Position numbers and translations under genes: made by a program. Below are positions 22,996 through 35,097 of a DNA stretch of 64,000 nucleotides, piece after piece. The stretch spans positions 1 to 64,000 of the forward strand of contig PQWQ01000093.1 in assembly GCA_002943765.1 (NCBI GenBank). The letters are read 5' to 3'. This stretch comes from Psoroptes ovis. Taxonomy: Eukaryota; Arthropoda; Arachnida; Sarcoptiformes; Psoroptidae. The first letter of the stretch is position 1. Each line of letters opens with the position of its first letter. The notes under the pieces are model-generated. The model had not been told where the DNA came from and did no database searches. It saw only the letters and a list, made by a program, of their open reading frames with translations.

Positions 22996-24477
22996 ATGGA
23001 TATCTTTGATTTAAAAGCCAAAATGTTGTTTGCCATAAACATTATGGTGATAATAGCGATGCTTCGCAGAATTTGCTATTGTTGGCCAGCAAAATCTGAT
23101 CGTAACAAAAGGTATAAAAGTAATAATAATAATAATAATAATAGTAATAAACGTCAAAAACAACGTAAAACATCATCATCACAAGTGGCTGCAACAACAG
23201 CAGCAGCAGTAACCACCACAACAAGAACATCGACAGCAAAACATCGGCAAGATAAAACAAATAAATCAGATTGGAAAAAAGAAGAATCATCCATTCGATT
23301 AACCAGTCGTTCTGGTTTTGCCCAAGTGCCAACAACACCAACAACATCGGCTGTTGTGCGTTCACCAGAAAGTAAAGAAACCAATAAATTATCACGTCCA
23401 TCAACACCATCACAAATGAAAACAACCGATATTACTAATATCATACAATACGATCCAAATGAGACAACTGTCGAAGAAATTCTTCGTTCAAATGGATATA
23501 AATTGGAAGCAGAAATTGGCAAAGGAAGCTTTGGTTCAGTGTATCGTGCACGTGATCTTGTTTATGGTACATTAGTCGCATGTAAAGTAATTGATATGAG
23601 TAAAAGTTCGAAAAATCAAAGCCTTGCTGTTCGTAATGAATTATTCATTATGGAAAGCGTAAATCATCCGCATATAATTAAATTGTATCAACATTTCATT
23701 ATTGAATCAGCCAATAGTCGAATGGTGTATATATTCATGCAATTGGCTAAATCAAAATCATTATCAGTTTATGTTCGATCATTTAAGACAGGATTGCCGG
23801 AACAAATAGCCAAACGAATGTTTGCACAGATTGTGTCCGCTATCAATCATTTACATGAGAAACACATTGCACATCGTGACATTAAAATGGGAAATGTATT
23901 ATTAGATGATAACAATGATTGTCTAGTCACTGATTTCGGTTTAAGTCGTTTTGCATATCGTCCATCGACTGGTCAAAAAATTTTCACCAACAAATTTTGC
24001 GGTACAATGCCATATATGGCACCAGAAATATTATTGACACGTGACAATAAATTAATGTATGATCCGTTTGCGGCCGATATATGGGCATTAGGTGTATTAT
24101 TATATTGTATGATTAATCGAGGCTATCCATTCACCAATGATAGTAATAAAATGCTTGAACAACAAATGTTACATAAAATCAGATTCGGTAAAAAAATACA
24201 ATTCGAGCCACCGGTCGAGTTATTCGACTTATTTCAGCGTATCTTAGAACCAAATGCCGAATTACGTTTGCGAATGGACCAATTGATGAAGCATCCTTGG
24301 TTAATCAAAGAGATGAATATTGTGGAGAAAAATGTCAGAAGAATCATCGCTGAAGAGAAAAATTTATCCTTATCATCAATATCATTAAAAACCAAGAATC
24401 AGGCCATGTGGGCCCGAGAAAGTTTTCTTGACTTGATTTCTAAACGTAAAATGGCATTAATAAAAAAGAATCATTGA
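22996..24477 (+). CDS. Intronless Ser/Thr protein kinase with N-terminal hydrophobic segment
   Basis: 493 residues in one exon. The N-terminus has a hydrophobic stretch (LFAINIMVIIAML, about residues 12-24), then a basic, Asn/Thr-rich linker to about residue 150. The kinase domain (about 165-430) is complete: GKGSFGSVY, VACK, HRDIKMGN, DFGLS, GTMPYMAPEI and DIWALGVLLYCMI. The domain resembles the CAMK group and most of all testis-specific kinases (TSSK), inferred from the activation segment and short tail; no orthologue is claimed. A polyadenylation signal AATAAA lies at 24529. The lack of introns in an intron-rich neighbourhood suggests retroposition. A paralogue with the same organisation lies at 47420-49105. 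ATG 22996 is used because the frame opens upstream only through a TTG. Confidence 0.88.
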   Translation: MDIFDLKAKMLFAINIMVIIAMLRRICYCWPAKSDRNKRYKSNNNNNNNSNKRQKQRKTSSSQVAATTAAAVTTTTRTSTAKHRQDKTNKSDWKKEESSIRLTSRSGFAQVPTTPTTSAVVRSPESKETNKLSRPSTPSQMKTTDITNIIQYDPNETTVEEILRSNGYKLEAEIGKGSFGSVYRARDLVYGTLVACKVIDMSKSSKNQSLAVRNELFIMESVNHPHIIKLYQHFIIESANSRMVYIFMQLAKSKSLSVYVRSFKTGLPEQIAKRMFAQIVSAINHLHEKHIAHRDIKMGNVLLDDNNDCLVTDFGLSRFAYRPSTGQKIFTNKFCGTMPYMAPEILLTRDNKLMYDPFAADIWALGVLLYCMINRGYPFTNDSNKMLEQQMLHKIRFGKKIQFEPPVELFDLFQRILEPNAELRLRMDQLMKHPWLIKEMNIVEKNVRRIIAEEKNLSLSSISLKTKNQAMWARESFLDLISKRKMALIKKNH

Positions 24478-25410
24478 TTTAACAATAACTAATAATAAGA
24501 AAATGAATTAATATAATAATATCAATCAAATAAAATCAATTAAAATCAATTATTTTATATAATTGAATGTTCTCTTTCTCAAACCACACAAACAAACTGT
24601 CATCGATTATGATTGAATAGGGAAAGATTTTAGAGAAAAACAATGAAGTTCACAATTGTCTGATTATGGAAGTGAATAATTTCCTACCTGAATAATTTAA
24701 CACATTTGTCCACATTGATTTATCAAAGGTTTTCACACACATAAATCAAAATTAATTTTTGTGATCATTTATTCAAATGAAGAAATGTGAAATTTAATTC
24801 AATACAGAATCAAGTTGATTCATCATCATTAAAACATGTGTCATATATTTTAAATGTGGCACAATAAATCGAAAAAAAACAAGTTCAAGTTCATCAGTTT
24901 AAATAATGGTCAATTTTGAAATGATAAATGTTCATTGTTTGTTTGTTTTTTATGTTTCATAGACATCTTCCTTGAAATACATTTCACAACGATGGCACAT
25001 CACAATTAAAAGAGAACAAACAAACAAACAAAAGGCAACATTTAAACATGGTTTAAATGGTTACAACATTGACGATTGCTTTCGATTATCAAACACATGA
25101 GATAATCAACAATTCATTTGATAATTCGGGTCTTGTTTTACTTTTATTTTTCGAAATATTAAAATTCAAATTGAATCAATTCGTAGCTTTCGCTTAATTT
25201 TTCAACAATAAACAATGAAATAATGATGAATTCATTCATTTTCCTTGATCAAATACATACCACAGTCAAACACAGCTAAGAGAAAGCACCATACATACAG
25301 ATCAAATAAATGCATGCCATATTTTCACATGTATTTAAACATGACCATTATTTAAAATTTGATCGATGAATGTTTTTTTTTAAACTTGAAATGTTGTTTT
25401 ACACTAAAAA
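24478..25410. other. Intergenic, no gene seen
   Basis: AT-rich spacer between two plus-strand genes. It holds the AATAAA (24529-24534) of the kinase and must hold the promoter of the P450 gene. No open frame of interest on either strand. Confidence 0.55.
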
Positions 25411-27400
25411 ATGACATCACTTACATCGCTATTGATAAGTATTGGTACATGGATCATATTAGTGATTATGTCATTTAATTTGATACGTTTATTCATAATC
25501 CAATATCGAACATATGAATATTTGAAAATTATTCCTGGACCTAAATTCGATAATCCATGGATTGGTAATTTAAAATTATTCATTAATATAATTCATTCAA
25601 ACAATTGTCATCCGACCAAAGGTTTGTTTCAATTAGCTTGATTGATGATCCATTATTTTATGCCCGGAAAAATTGAGAAGAATTTTTTAGCTTAATCAAA
25701 CATCTTAGTGATGAATATGGCTCAAAATTAGGACTTTGTCGCATTTGGTTTGGACCATTTACACCAATAGTTATTGTGACTGATGCAAATATTGCACAAA
25801 AAATCTTGAACAGTGAACACCATTTGGATAAAGCAACACCTTATCGTTTAGTTAGATTTGTTATATTTGATGGTATACTTACATGGTAATCTTTCTATTA
25901 AAATATTATTCATTCATTTAATTAATTGTTATGATTAAAATGAACATGTTTTCTTCTTAATTTTTCGCAAGTAACACTGAAAAATGGCGGCAGCAAAAAA
26001 AAGAACTGCAACCACATTTAAAAATGAAAGCATTACATTCATATTTACCCAAAACTAAGCATTATTTATCAATATTAAACGATAAAATTGAGGAATGTAT
26101 TAAGCAAAATAATGGTATTTTTAATGATGCTAAACCAATGGTATCAACGTTCGTTCTTGATGTTCTTGGTGGTAATTAATGATGAATACATCAATCTTAA
26201 TTATAACAAATAATCTTTAGGAATTTTTGTTTCTTTATTTTCTTACTTAAAGCAAACTTTTTCGGCACAGAATTCAATTCATTAATCGATGGCTTTAAAG
26301 AGCCAAAATTTATCGAAACATTTGAACGTATGACTGAATTAAGTTATGTTAATCTATTAAAACCATGGACATATTTCGTTGATAATGAATTGATTAATTC
26401 ATTTATGTTATTTTTAACAAAAAATATGGATAATTTCAAATGTTTATGGCTTATATTACGATTTCAGCGATCAGTTCGAGAGGTGAATAGTCCAACTTGT
26501 CAATTATAATTTTTATAATTAATCAATTAATATTTTAAAAAGATTATTGAAAAACGCATAGAAAAAATACAAACCAATAAAGATGAACAAACATCACTAA
26601 TGCTTGATACTATGATTGAATCAAGAATCGATTTGAAAACAATGAAAATAATGAATATCAAAGAAATTGAAACACACATGAATTTCTTCATTATTGGTGG
26701 TAAGATTCTTGATTCCATTGTTGCATGATGCTAATCAATGACAATCTATGCATTGAAATTAGGACATGACACAACAACAACATCCTTATCATGGACATTA
26801 TATTTGCTTGGTCATCATCCAAATATTCAGCAACGTTTACGCGAAGAAATTGATGAATATCTAAATGAATTAGAAATGAATCAAGAAACAATAACCATCA
26901 CAAATTTGAAACGTTTAAAATATTTGGATTGTTGTATATTAGAGGCATTACGTTTATATCCATCAGCACCGATTGTTGGTCGTCGTGGTCGTCAACCAAT
27001 ATGTTTAGATAATCATATTACATTACCGACTAATGTTAATTATTTGATTATTATTTCAAAAATATTAAAAGATGCAAAATATTTTCATCAACCAAATAGA
27101 TATTATCCTGAACGTTTTTTGATTGATAAGAACAGTAATGATAATGAGAAAACAAATGATAATATCAACTGGTTCACAAATTTTGCATATTTTCCATTTA
27201 GTACTGGTATTCGTATGTGTTTAGGACGTGAATATGCAATGATGCAATCAAGAATGTTTTTCATTAATTTAGTCAGTAATTTCGTTATAAAATCATTGGA
27301 TAATTATGGTGATTTAAATCCAAAAATGAATGTTTTACATGTACCGGCACATTTTCCAATACAATTTCAACATCGTAATGATTTCAAACCAAGAAAGTGA
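25411..27400 (+). CDS. Cytochrome P450, CYP4-like microsomal monooxygenase
   Basis: Heme-thiolate monooxygenase, expected at the ER membrane; substrate unknown. Six exons (25411-25621, 25681-25885, 25972-26171, 26253-26482, 26543-26699, 26763-27400) encode 546 residues. An N-terminal membrane anchor (about residues 8-30) is followed by the proline hinge IPGPKFDNPWIGNL, helix C EKWRQQKKELQPHL, the I-helix oxygen motif GGHDTTTT (split by intron 5), ExxR as EALRLYP, YPERF and the heme-binding loop FPFSTGIRMCLG with its cysteine. The start, total length and motif spacing are normal for the family. The GHDTT motif and the WTLYLLGHHP that follows favour clan 4. Introns are 59-86 nt. AATAAA follows 32 nt after the stop. 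All key residues are present, so the enzyme should be active. Confidence 0.95.
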
Positions 27401-27431
27401 TTGTGATTTTATTTAATTTCTTAAACCTATT

Positions 27432-27437
27432 AATAAA
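27432..27437 (+). terminator. Polyadenylation signal of the P450 gene
   Basis: AATAAA 32 nt after the stop codon. On the minus strand the convergent NRF-6-like gene (stop at 27477) has its own AATAAA (TTTATT at 27408-27413), so the two 3' UTRs must overlap. Confidence 0.6.
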
Positions 27438-27476
27438 TAAATAGACAGAATGAATTATTTTGTGTATAACATTGTT

Positions 27477-30071
27477 TTACACATGATTTTTGATTGACTG
27501 TGGTTGTTTATTGTTCAATTCATATTGATTATCATTGTTACCATTAGAATCAGGTGATAAATAATGTTCTCGTATCACAGTGAATATTCTAATGATCGGA
27601 CTTTCAAACAATAATGTGAATGCGAAGCCAGTTGTGAAAGCTATATTCAAAACAGCACAACTTAAAATAATGATGGATGGATAATGAAAACTGAATAGAT
27701 CACGACTGGTGTCACGAAACACATAAATGACCAGAAAATGTGTCAAAAAAATTGAATAAGTTATACGTGAAATTGGTCGAAAAAATTGCCATCCCAATAG
27801 CTTTGATAATAATGATTGCGGCTGTGTCACACAAATGAATATTACAATCATTAATATTAGTGACCATAATAAACCATTCAATGGAAATATCAATGAAGAC
27901 CAGATAGGATCATATTGAATGCCAAATATCCATGGATAAGTGTCATAGACACATATCAAATATGATAATATTATTATTAACCATGCGATTGACATTTTTT
28001 TCTGTTGAAATTAATCAAAAGTAATTAGTTCAATTTAAATTGAATATCCAATTAGAAATGTTACATTAGTCCAGTGAAAGTGTTTTGATTTGAATTTCGG
28101 TAAATAATGACCAAATATGAAACCAATAAAAAACACATGTGCATGATATATTGGTTTATCATAAAATTTCAAATATTTTCCTGGTTTATCACCCAAACGA
28201 AAATCATTCGGTGCACTTATTATTGTGCCTGGTGGTAAATTGTCATGTACTATCCATACTATTTGCAACATTATTGATAATATTATTGATGCTGCGCTAA
28301 TGATCAAACCAAGATTAGCATTACATAATAAAAATAATAATGGTATCAATGATAACCAATGTAATTGCATATCGGCAGCCAAATACCAAAGATGTGGTTC
28401 ACACTATTCAAGAGATGGAGAATGTTATAAAAAATAATGGAATCGCACTGATAAAATTACCATAACATCGGAATCGATGATATTTTGCATATAAATTATA
28501 TTTTTCCACCATGATTTTTTACATGATTCAATCATCAATGCCATATGATCACCCCAAACAGGTCCATCAAATAATGGTGGTAATAATGTTAATATAATCA
28601 TAAATGCAAACAATTGTGGTGTTAATCGTAAAAATCGAACAAACAGGAATGGAATTATACGGAATTTTTGATAATTTATATTATTCACTGAAATTGTATA
28701 TGTGATCATCAGTCCACTGATTGAGAAAAAAAATTTTGATGAAATTCGTTTGATTACAATCAATATTTGAATTTACCTTATGAAAAAAAATGTTTCGACA
28801 GCATAAAAACCTTTGAATATTGGTTGTAAATATAATTTACTGATTTCATCTTTTAACAAAAACAATTGAGCTAAATGGTCAAAGGGGGATAAATCATGAT
28901 AAATGAAAATGATTTCAATTAATACATTCAATAATACATACAAAATCGATTCATATTGAAAAATGGTATCACATGTGCAAGTATAATCCAACTAATGCTA
29001 GCCACTCGAATACCATGAATACAAGACAGCTCTTTGCTGCTGGTTTTGGAAGATAAAATTTTTTCTAAATTTGTCACTGGTGAAAACCATAATAAACATT
29101 GAATGAATGTATTATTTTCTAAATAATAAATGTTTAAACATGAAAATTTTGAATTTATTTTTGTTTGATTTTTGTATATTTACTGTTTGCCACAAAAAAC
29201 CAATCATAAAATGCGGCGATTAAAGATGTGCAAATAAAAAATCCAATAAATATGATTGATAATGTTTGAACATGGTTTGGACGCCATTTCTCTGTTTGTT
29301 TTCTGGTGCAAACGATTTTGTTTATTTCCATATGGAATAATTCTTTGCCAAATCCTGTCATTTCAATGATTGATTTAATTAAGAAAAAATTGAATGATTA
29401 AATTATAATAAACATGAATCATTTTTACCATTCAAAGTTATTGTTTCAATATCATTAGTCGTACAGACAGATGGCAAACAAATGCCTTTACGTAGATATG
29501 CATAATAAAAAATAGATGACATTTTTGCTAAATAATAAAACAAATTTTCTTCCATCTTATCATCCTGATGGTGATATTCAGGCAAAAGGTTTTTTGTCTC
29601 ATGAAATAAATTATGCATGGTTGGTGTTGGTTCAGGCATAGGAAATTTCATATCAACCAAACAATATTGTACTAATAAATCTGCTGGTTCAATACTCATA
29701 CATTGATCATAATCACCGTAGTCATTCAAATTACCTAATAGAAAACCATTGGGTAAAATTGATGATGGCCATGAATTCAGTAGTCGAAATGCCCATGTTC
29801 GATGGTCGTTGAATATTGATTCAAATACTAGAGACAATTTATTCTGGCAATTTTTAGACAAATTTCTGTTATTCGAAAAACCATTATTTTCAAATATTAA
29901 TGAATTTAAATTATTAAAATAATTAGGAACAAAAATTTTATCAATTGTTTGGTTTGAAATGGTCAATAAATGATTCCACAGAAATGTTCGATTTATTGTT
30001 GATGATGATATGGTTGAAGATAATTGATTCAATAATATAAACCAGAAAATGATGCATAGTTTTAAATTCAT
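27477..30071 (-). CDS. NRF-6-like multipass membrane acyltransferase
   Basis: Named for nematode nose-resistant-to-fluoxetine proteins, which are implicated in lipid and drug transport across epithelia; the biochemical activity is not known. Exons 30071-29429, 29354-29184, 29118-28942, 28870-28777, 28716-28461, 28403-28065 and 28001-27477 close to 734 residues. A signal peptide (residues 1-20) leads to the extracellular NRF domain with six or more cysteines (WAFRLLNSWPSS, GNLNDYGDYDQC, GICLPSVC). The acyltransferase-3 domain follows, with LSCIHGIRVASISW, AVETFFFISGLM, CEPHLWYLAADMQLHW and, near the end, RPISRITYSIFLTH. At least ten hydrophobic helices are visible. Length and motif order are usual. 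It converges on the P450 with 76 bp between stop codons. Confidence 0.93.
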
Positions 30072-30748
30072 TATTTTCGATTAAAAATTCAAAATCAAAA
30101 AATACAAATCGATATGTGAAAAAAATTTTTGTCCACTAATTTATCTTATATTCCCTCAAAGAATATATTTATATCATAATCATTGCAATCATCATCATGA
30201 TTGATATTTTCCTCAATAAAATCAATGGACAGCCATATCCATAATGAAAATACGGAAATCGACAAACAATTTCCTATTATACACAATTATCAAATAATAA
30301 ACAGATAAATATATCTACGTAAGAAAATTTTAAAAAGATGAAACTTTAATAAGAAAAAAACAGAAAAATATCACCAACATACCAAAAAATGAAAAAAATA
30401 CACAACCATATCGTGAGAATTTTGGCGAAGGTGTGAAATTAATGTGCAATAAACGATAGTCGATCAATTAAGAATCAAACGAAAAATTATCATTTATTCA
30501 TCCATTTTTTTCTTATCCATTCATCATGGAAAAAACAACTCAAAAGCATTAATAATAAGACAATCAAAGACAATAGATGGACATAATTAATTAATCGAAA
30601 AAATAAATAAATATTAAATTTTGAATAAGAAAAATTATTACTTTTTCCATTTGTAAAGATGTAAATAATAAAAAATGAATGACAATCAGAACATACGATT
30701 ACCATAAGAAATCACAATTGATGTGGTATTAAAAAGTATAAATAAAAT
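30072..30748. other. Intergenic, no gene seen
   Basis: Spacer between two minus-strand genes: the 3' end of USP19 and the 5' side of the NRF-6-like gene. The 71-codon frame at 30490-30705 is low complexity and unsupported. Confidence 0.55.
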
Positions 30749-31901
30749 TCAATAATTTTCAATGCGTCTATAAAATAATAGATACGCTTTTGATGTTATT
30801 ACTTCGCGTTCATCGGTTACTTTATCCACGCAATTATCATCAAATAAACGCCAATCTTGAAAATGTTGTTAAAAGATTAAATTTTGAAAATCAATGCTGT
30901 TATGAGAGTAAAAATGCAAATAATACATACCGAATTCTTTAGTATGTGATGAACGTGCAAAAGCCGTGTAATGTCCCCATGATGCAGAACCTTGATGATT
31001 GACGACAGCATATAATTCATAGACTGATTGTGATTCCGGCTCTTGTTGTTTATTATCAATCACATATTTTGATAAATTTAATTTGAATGGATATTTGATC
31101 ATATAATTTATTTTTTCATGATTATACATCATTGAATGCGTTTTAAAACGTTTCAACTGTATCACTAATATGGATGGTAAACGCCAAAATGATAGTTGTT
31201 TTGATGCTTCCCTTGGTACTTTACAGTTTGGACAGCGCCTGAAATGATTCATTGAAAAATGATTAAAATGAATAAATAATTTAACAAAAATACTTGCCAG
31301 CAATTTTGTGGGCCAAGAATTTCTGGTTCAATGAATAATTGCAAACAATCATCGAGTGTCACATCATCATCATCATTATTGCCAAGATTTACATATTCGA
31401 TATTTTTGTCTAATGAATTCAAATTAACTGAGAATGGTAAGGAAGGATAATCTTGTATTGTAATCCAATCCATTCCAATGAAATACAAATCACTTAAATC
31501 AATTAATGCATCATTATCATATGATACTATTTCAACATCATATTCATCGGCTATTTGTTTCGCATGTTTATCAGTATTATCATTATCGATTTCATCAATC
31601 GATTCTGGTTCATCATGACTCGACGATGATGATGATGGCTCTTGCATTGGTGTGTCTTCATCAATGATCGATGTGGAAGAATCAGCAGCAACTTCATCGA
31701 AATGATTATTATTAATATTATCATATTGTTGCATATCAACATTTTTATATGATAAAAATTCTGCCGGTGTGATTTCAGATTCGTGAGAATTCATGTCGAA
31801 TGATAATGACATTAATAAAAATGGTGTGATTGTATCGTTTGGCTGTTCAATTTTACATTTATGATAAATTAAATGAGGTAATTGGTCAGAATTAGTTTCC
31901 A

Positions 31902-31941
<40 letters not shown>

Positions 31942-34900
31942 TGAACATTTTGACAAGTTTTTCGGTGTGAATGAATGAACATTAAAACGATTGAGACTGG
32001 CATTAATTTGATTGGAATCATTATCAACAATCATTGCTTGCCGATAAGCAATCACTGAGAAACGAGCATATGAACAAAGTACTTGGCAAAGATGACTATA
32101 AGATAGACGACATTTTTCAATACAACAAACAAACGGGAATCCAACCTGATTGCGACAATCACTATTTTCCCGTAATTCACGTTGAATAATACACAACTCA
32201 ACATGACCAGTATTATCAATATCATTTTCATCATCATCAATTCTGGTTGGTGGCAATTCGAATAATAATAATGGCTGCTGATTTGAATTCAACTGATTAT
32301 GATGATTATTATTATTGAAGAAATATGATTGATTTGATGATTGTTGACAATCAGTAAGTAACCAATTAGTGTTGAAAAATTTCACCGGCAATATTTCTTT
32401 ACAATTATTATTACTATTAGTGAATGATGATTGAAAATGATGATTTGATTGTAATTGTGGCTGCATTATTCGGACATTTTTTGTTGGTATCACTTTTTTT
32501 TCGCGATATAATTTCTCCAATAAATCATTGACAGTTGAATTTTGAGCGATACGAATTGAAAACTTGGAAACACTTTTACACATATCAGTTGAATGATCGC
32601 GATCAAAATAAATGACATTATAAATCAATTTTGGAGGCGGAATCGGTAAAGGAACGAACAAAAATGGATCAAACATTATACTCTTCTTGGTACAATCGGG
32701 ACATGTCAATATCGATTTGAATTGACCACAAAATAAATCAATCACAATCGAATTATTACGTAAACGATATTGTTTCCATGCACGATCAGCCATTTCGTGA
32801 ATTTTTTCCAAAATTTCTTCACGAATCTCATCTGATGGACAATCATCGATGTCATAATCGATCAAACTATTATCGGCATCATTTTCGGAGCTATTTGAGT
32901 CGTGATCACTTGCATTATTATCAACTGGATCAGCATTAACTTTTATATCATTTCGATTGAGATCTTCATGAATGGCGTCCAGTAAAAATGACATCAATTC
33001 TTGAGCATCATGCTGACCAAAACCTGCAAATGTGATGACTTTTTCGCCAATCAATGATTTTAATCTTGTTGGTGAAATCGACGATTGTTTGCCCATCCAT
33101 AATTGAAGAAGAAATTGTGAAAATGCTTTGGCCATCAAACCTTTCATTCCCAGGGGATTTTTAGTGTTGATATCATTCAAATATTCATTCGCTAAGCGAC
33201 AAAAAATAATAATTAAATTAAAACAAATCAAAATAATGAATGAGATCTTACATAGAAAATAGTCTCTCAACGGATCAGTATTGGCTAAACATTGTAAAAC
33301 TGCATTCATGAAACAAGTGTTGCCTAAATTATCCAGGCCAGTAAAACCACGAAAACGACCATGTAAACGATCAGTTTTAACAGCCGAATCAGCATCATTG
33401 TTCATATCTGAAAGCAAAAATATCAAAATTGATTAATTAGAATGAATATAGTCCAACAAAGAAAATGTGTACAACCATTAATCGATGATTTGGATACAGT
33501 CAACATCATATTATTAGAATCACAAGTAGTAGAAGGGGTTGATAATTTACACGGTGTCCATTGATCACGGCAAAATGTTGACATCGGTGTAATCGATGTT
33601 GATGATTTTGGAAACACTGAATTTGAATTGATCACTGATGGCATCATCATCATGGCATTATTATTATTACAATCATTATCATTAATTACTGTTGAAAAAG
33701 ATGATGATGATGATGATACAGTAGGCGTAATGCAAAGTTCTTTGATTGTTCCCCAAGCGATCGGTAATAATTTTTGCAAACGAATTTCAATCGTTTTCTT
33801 TGAAACTTTTAATGAACATTTTTCAGGAACAATTTCGTGTCTGAATGCGGGAAAAAAAGAATGAAAATATTTGGAATAAGAAAAAGACAAAAATAACTTA
33901 CTTAAATGTTAAATCTAACTCATAAACAAAATTATCTTTGAATAGAATTGGATTCAATAATGGAATCTCATTATTTTTATTCGGTATCAAATTATAATCG
34001 GTTTCGAATTTCAATTTCAATCCATTTTGATAGAATTGATAATCACAATTTTTGACATTATTTATGTATAAAAATAATAATACAAAATCTGCAAATTCTG
34101 AATAATTACTTTTGAGATCAGATAATTGTATTGTAATCAAATCATCATCATATTTGTCATTCGTTACAGTTTGATTCAAAACATTTTCCATGATTTCATG
34201 ATTATGATCATTATTATTATTATTATCATTCATCGCCAATTTAATCGTTGTTGTATTCCATTCACCATCATCAACAATTGAATTATTTGAATCGATCAAC
34301 AATCCATTATCTGAATTATTATTATTTTGATGATTAGTACTTTTTGCAGATGATGATGATGGCGATGATAATGATGGTGAAGATAATGTTGATGATGATG
34401 ATGATGTTAGTGGTGGCGGTGGCGATAAGGATGATGTTGATGATGATGAATATGAAGTGATGACATGTTCAGCGCTATTATTATTATGATTATCGTTTAT
34501 TTTCAATTTTTTATTGACATCCTTATCGTTATCATTATAATCTTCAGCATCATCAATTGTTTCATGTTTTTTATGTTTATCGATAAATTTCAAAACATCA
34601 TCTTGATGATCGAGAAACCATGTATCAATATCCATTGGATCTGATTGATGTTGTTGTTGTTGCTGCTGTCCATCATCGAATTGAGGGCCAAAATTTTGTT
34701 TTTGATGATGATTAATGAGAAATTCATTTGAGCATAAACCATTGTTATTAATCAATGTTTCATTATGATCATCATTTTGATCATTATACATGTTGATCAT
34801 TTTATTATCTTCACAATTGTTGTTGTTGTCGTTATTACAATTTTTAATTCTAATTATACCAAGATTTTCAAATCTATTTCTAACAACATCAACGTCTTTA

Positions 34901-35097
34901 TTATTATTATTATTGAAAATATTTTTCGAACTAATCACATTATTATTAGAGATGGCAGAATTATTATTATTATTAATGGTATTATTAGAATTATTATTCG
35001 AAATTAAATCATTTTCATTTTTCATTTGAAATTGATTTTCATCAATAAATGCTGCCGAATCAATATTAATATTATCATTTATTGGATTCTTAGACAT
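30749..35097 (-). CDS. USP19: Ubiquitin carboxyl-terminal hydrolase 19 homologue, lacking MYND finger and membrane tail
   Basis: Cysteine protease that removes ubiquitin; the human enzyme works in ER quality control. Exons 35097-33902, 33840-33476, 33407-33252, 33191-31298, 31238-30931 and 30855-30749 close to 1341 residues. After a 290-residue Asn/Asp/Ser-rich start comes one CS (p23-like) domain, ending EKCSLKVSKKTIEIRLQ across intron 1. The USP domain begins FTGLDNLGNTCFMN (nucleophile Cys), then FGQHDAQELMSFLLD, FDPFLFVPLPIPP, zinc ligands CPDC and CPNC, GHYTAF (His) and WRLFDD (Asp) near the C-terminus. Where human USP19 has a MYND finger, just before the GYPF-SRLTY segment (here GFPF-CRLSY), there is only a short acidic stretch. 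The protein stops right after LLFYRR, without the human membrane anchor. The start is the first ATG of the frame; only a TTG lies upstream. Confidence 0.94.
31239..31297 (-). other. USP19: GC-AG intron in USP19
   Basis: 59 nt intron with donor TG|GCAAGT and acceptor TTCAG. Only this non-GT donor restores the conserved W-CPNCK junction (tgg from tg+g) and keeps the phase for the two last exons; the GT at gtattt three bases on leads to an immediate stop. Confidence 0.8.
31903..31941. repeat. (ATT)13 microsatellite coding an Asn run
   Basis: A pure ATT/AAT repeat of 13 units inside USP19 exon 4 gives 13 consecutive Asn in a low-complexity insert of the USP domain. It is likely to be length-polymorphic. 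Confidence 0.85.

Noticed and set aside
23042..23522. Minus-strand frames of 127 and 122 codons
   Set aside because: Shadows of the low-complexity linker of the plus-strand kinase.
34765..35029. Plus-strand hydrophobic frames of about 80 codons
   Set aside because: Antisense of the Asn-rich start of USP19; AAT runs read as Ile/Leu on the other strand.
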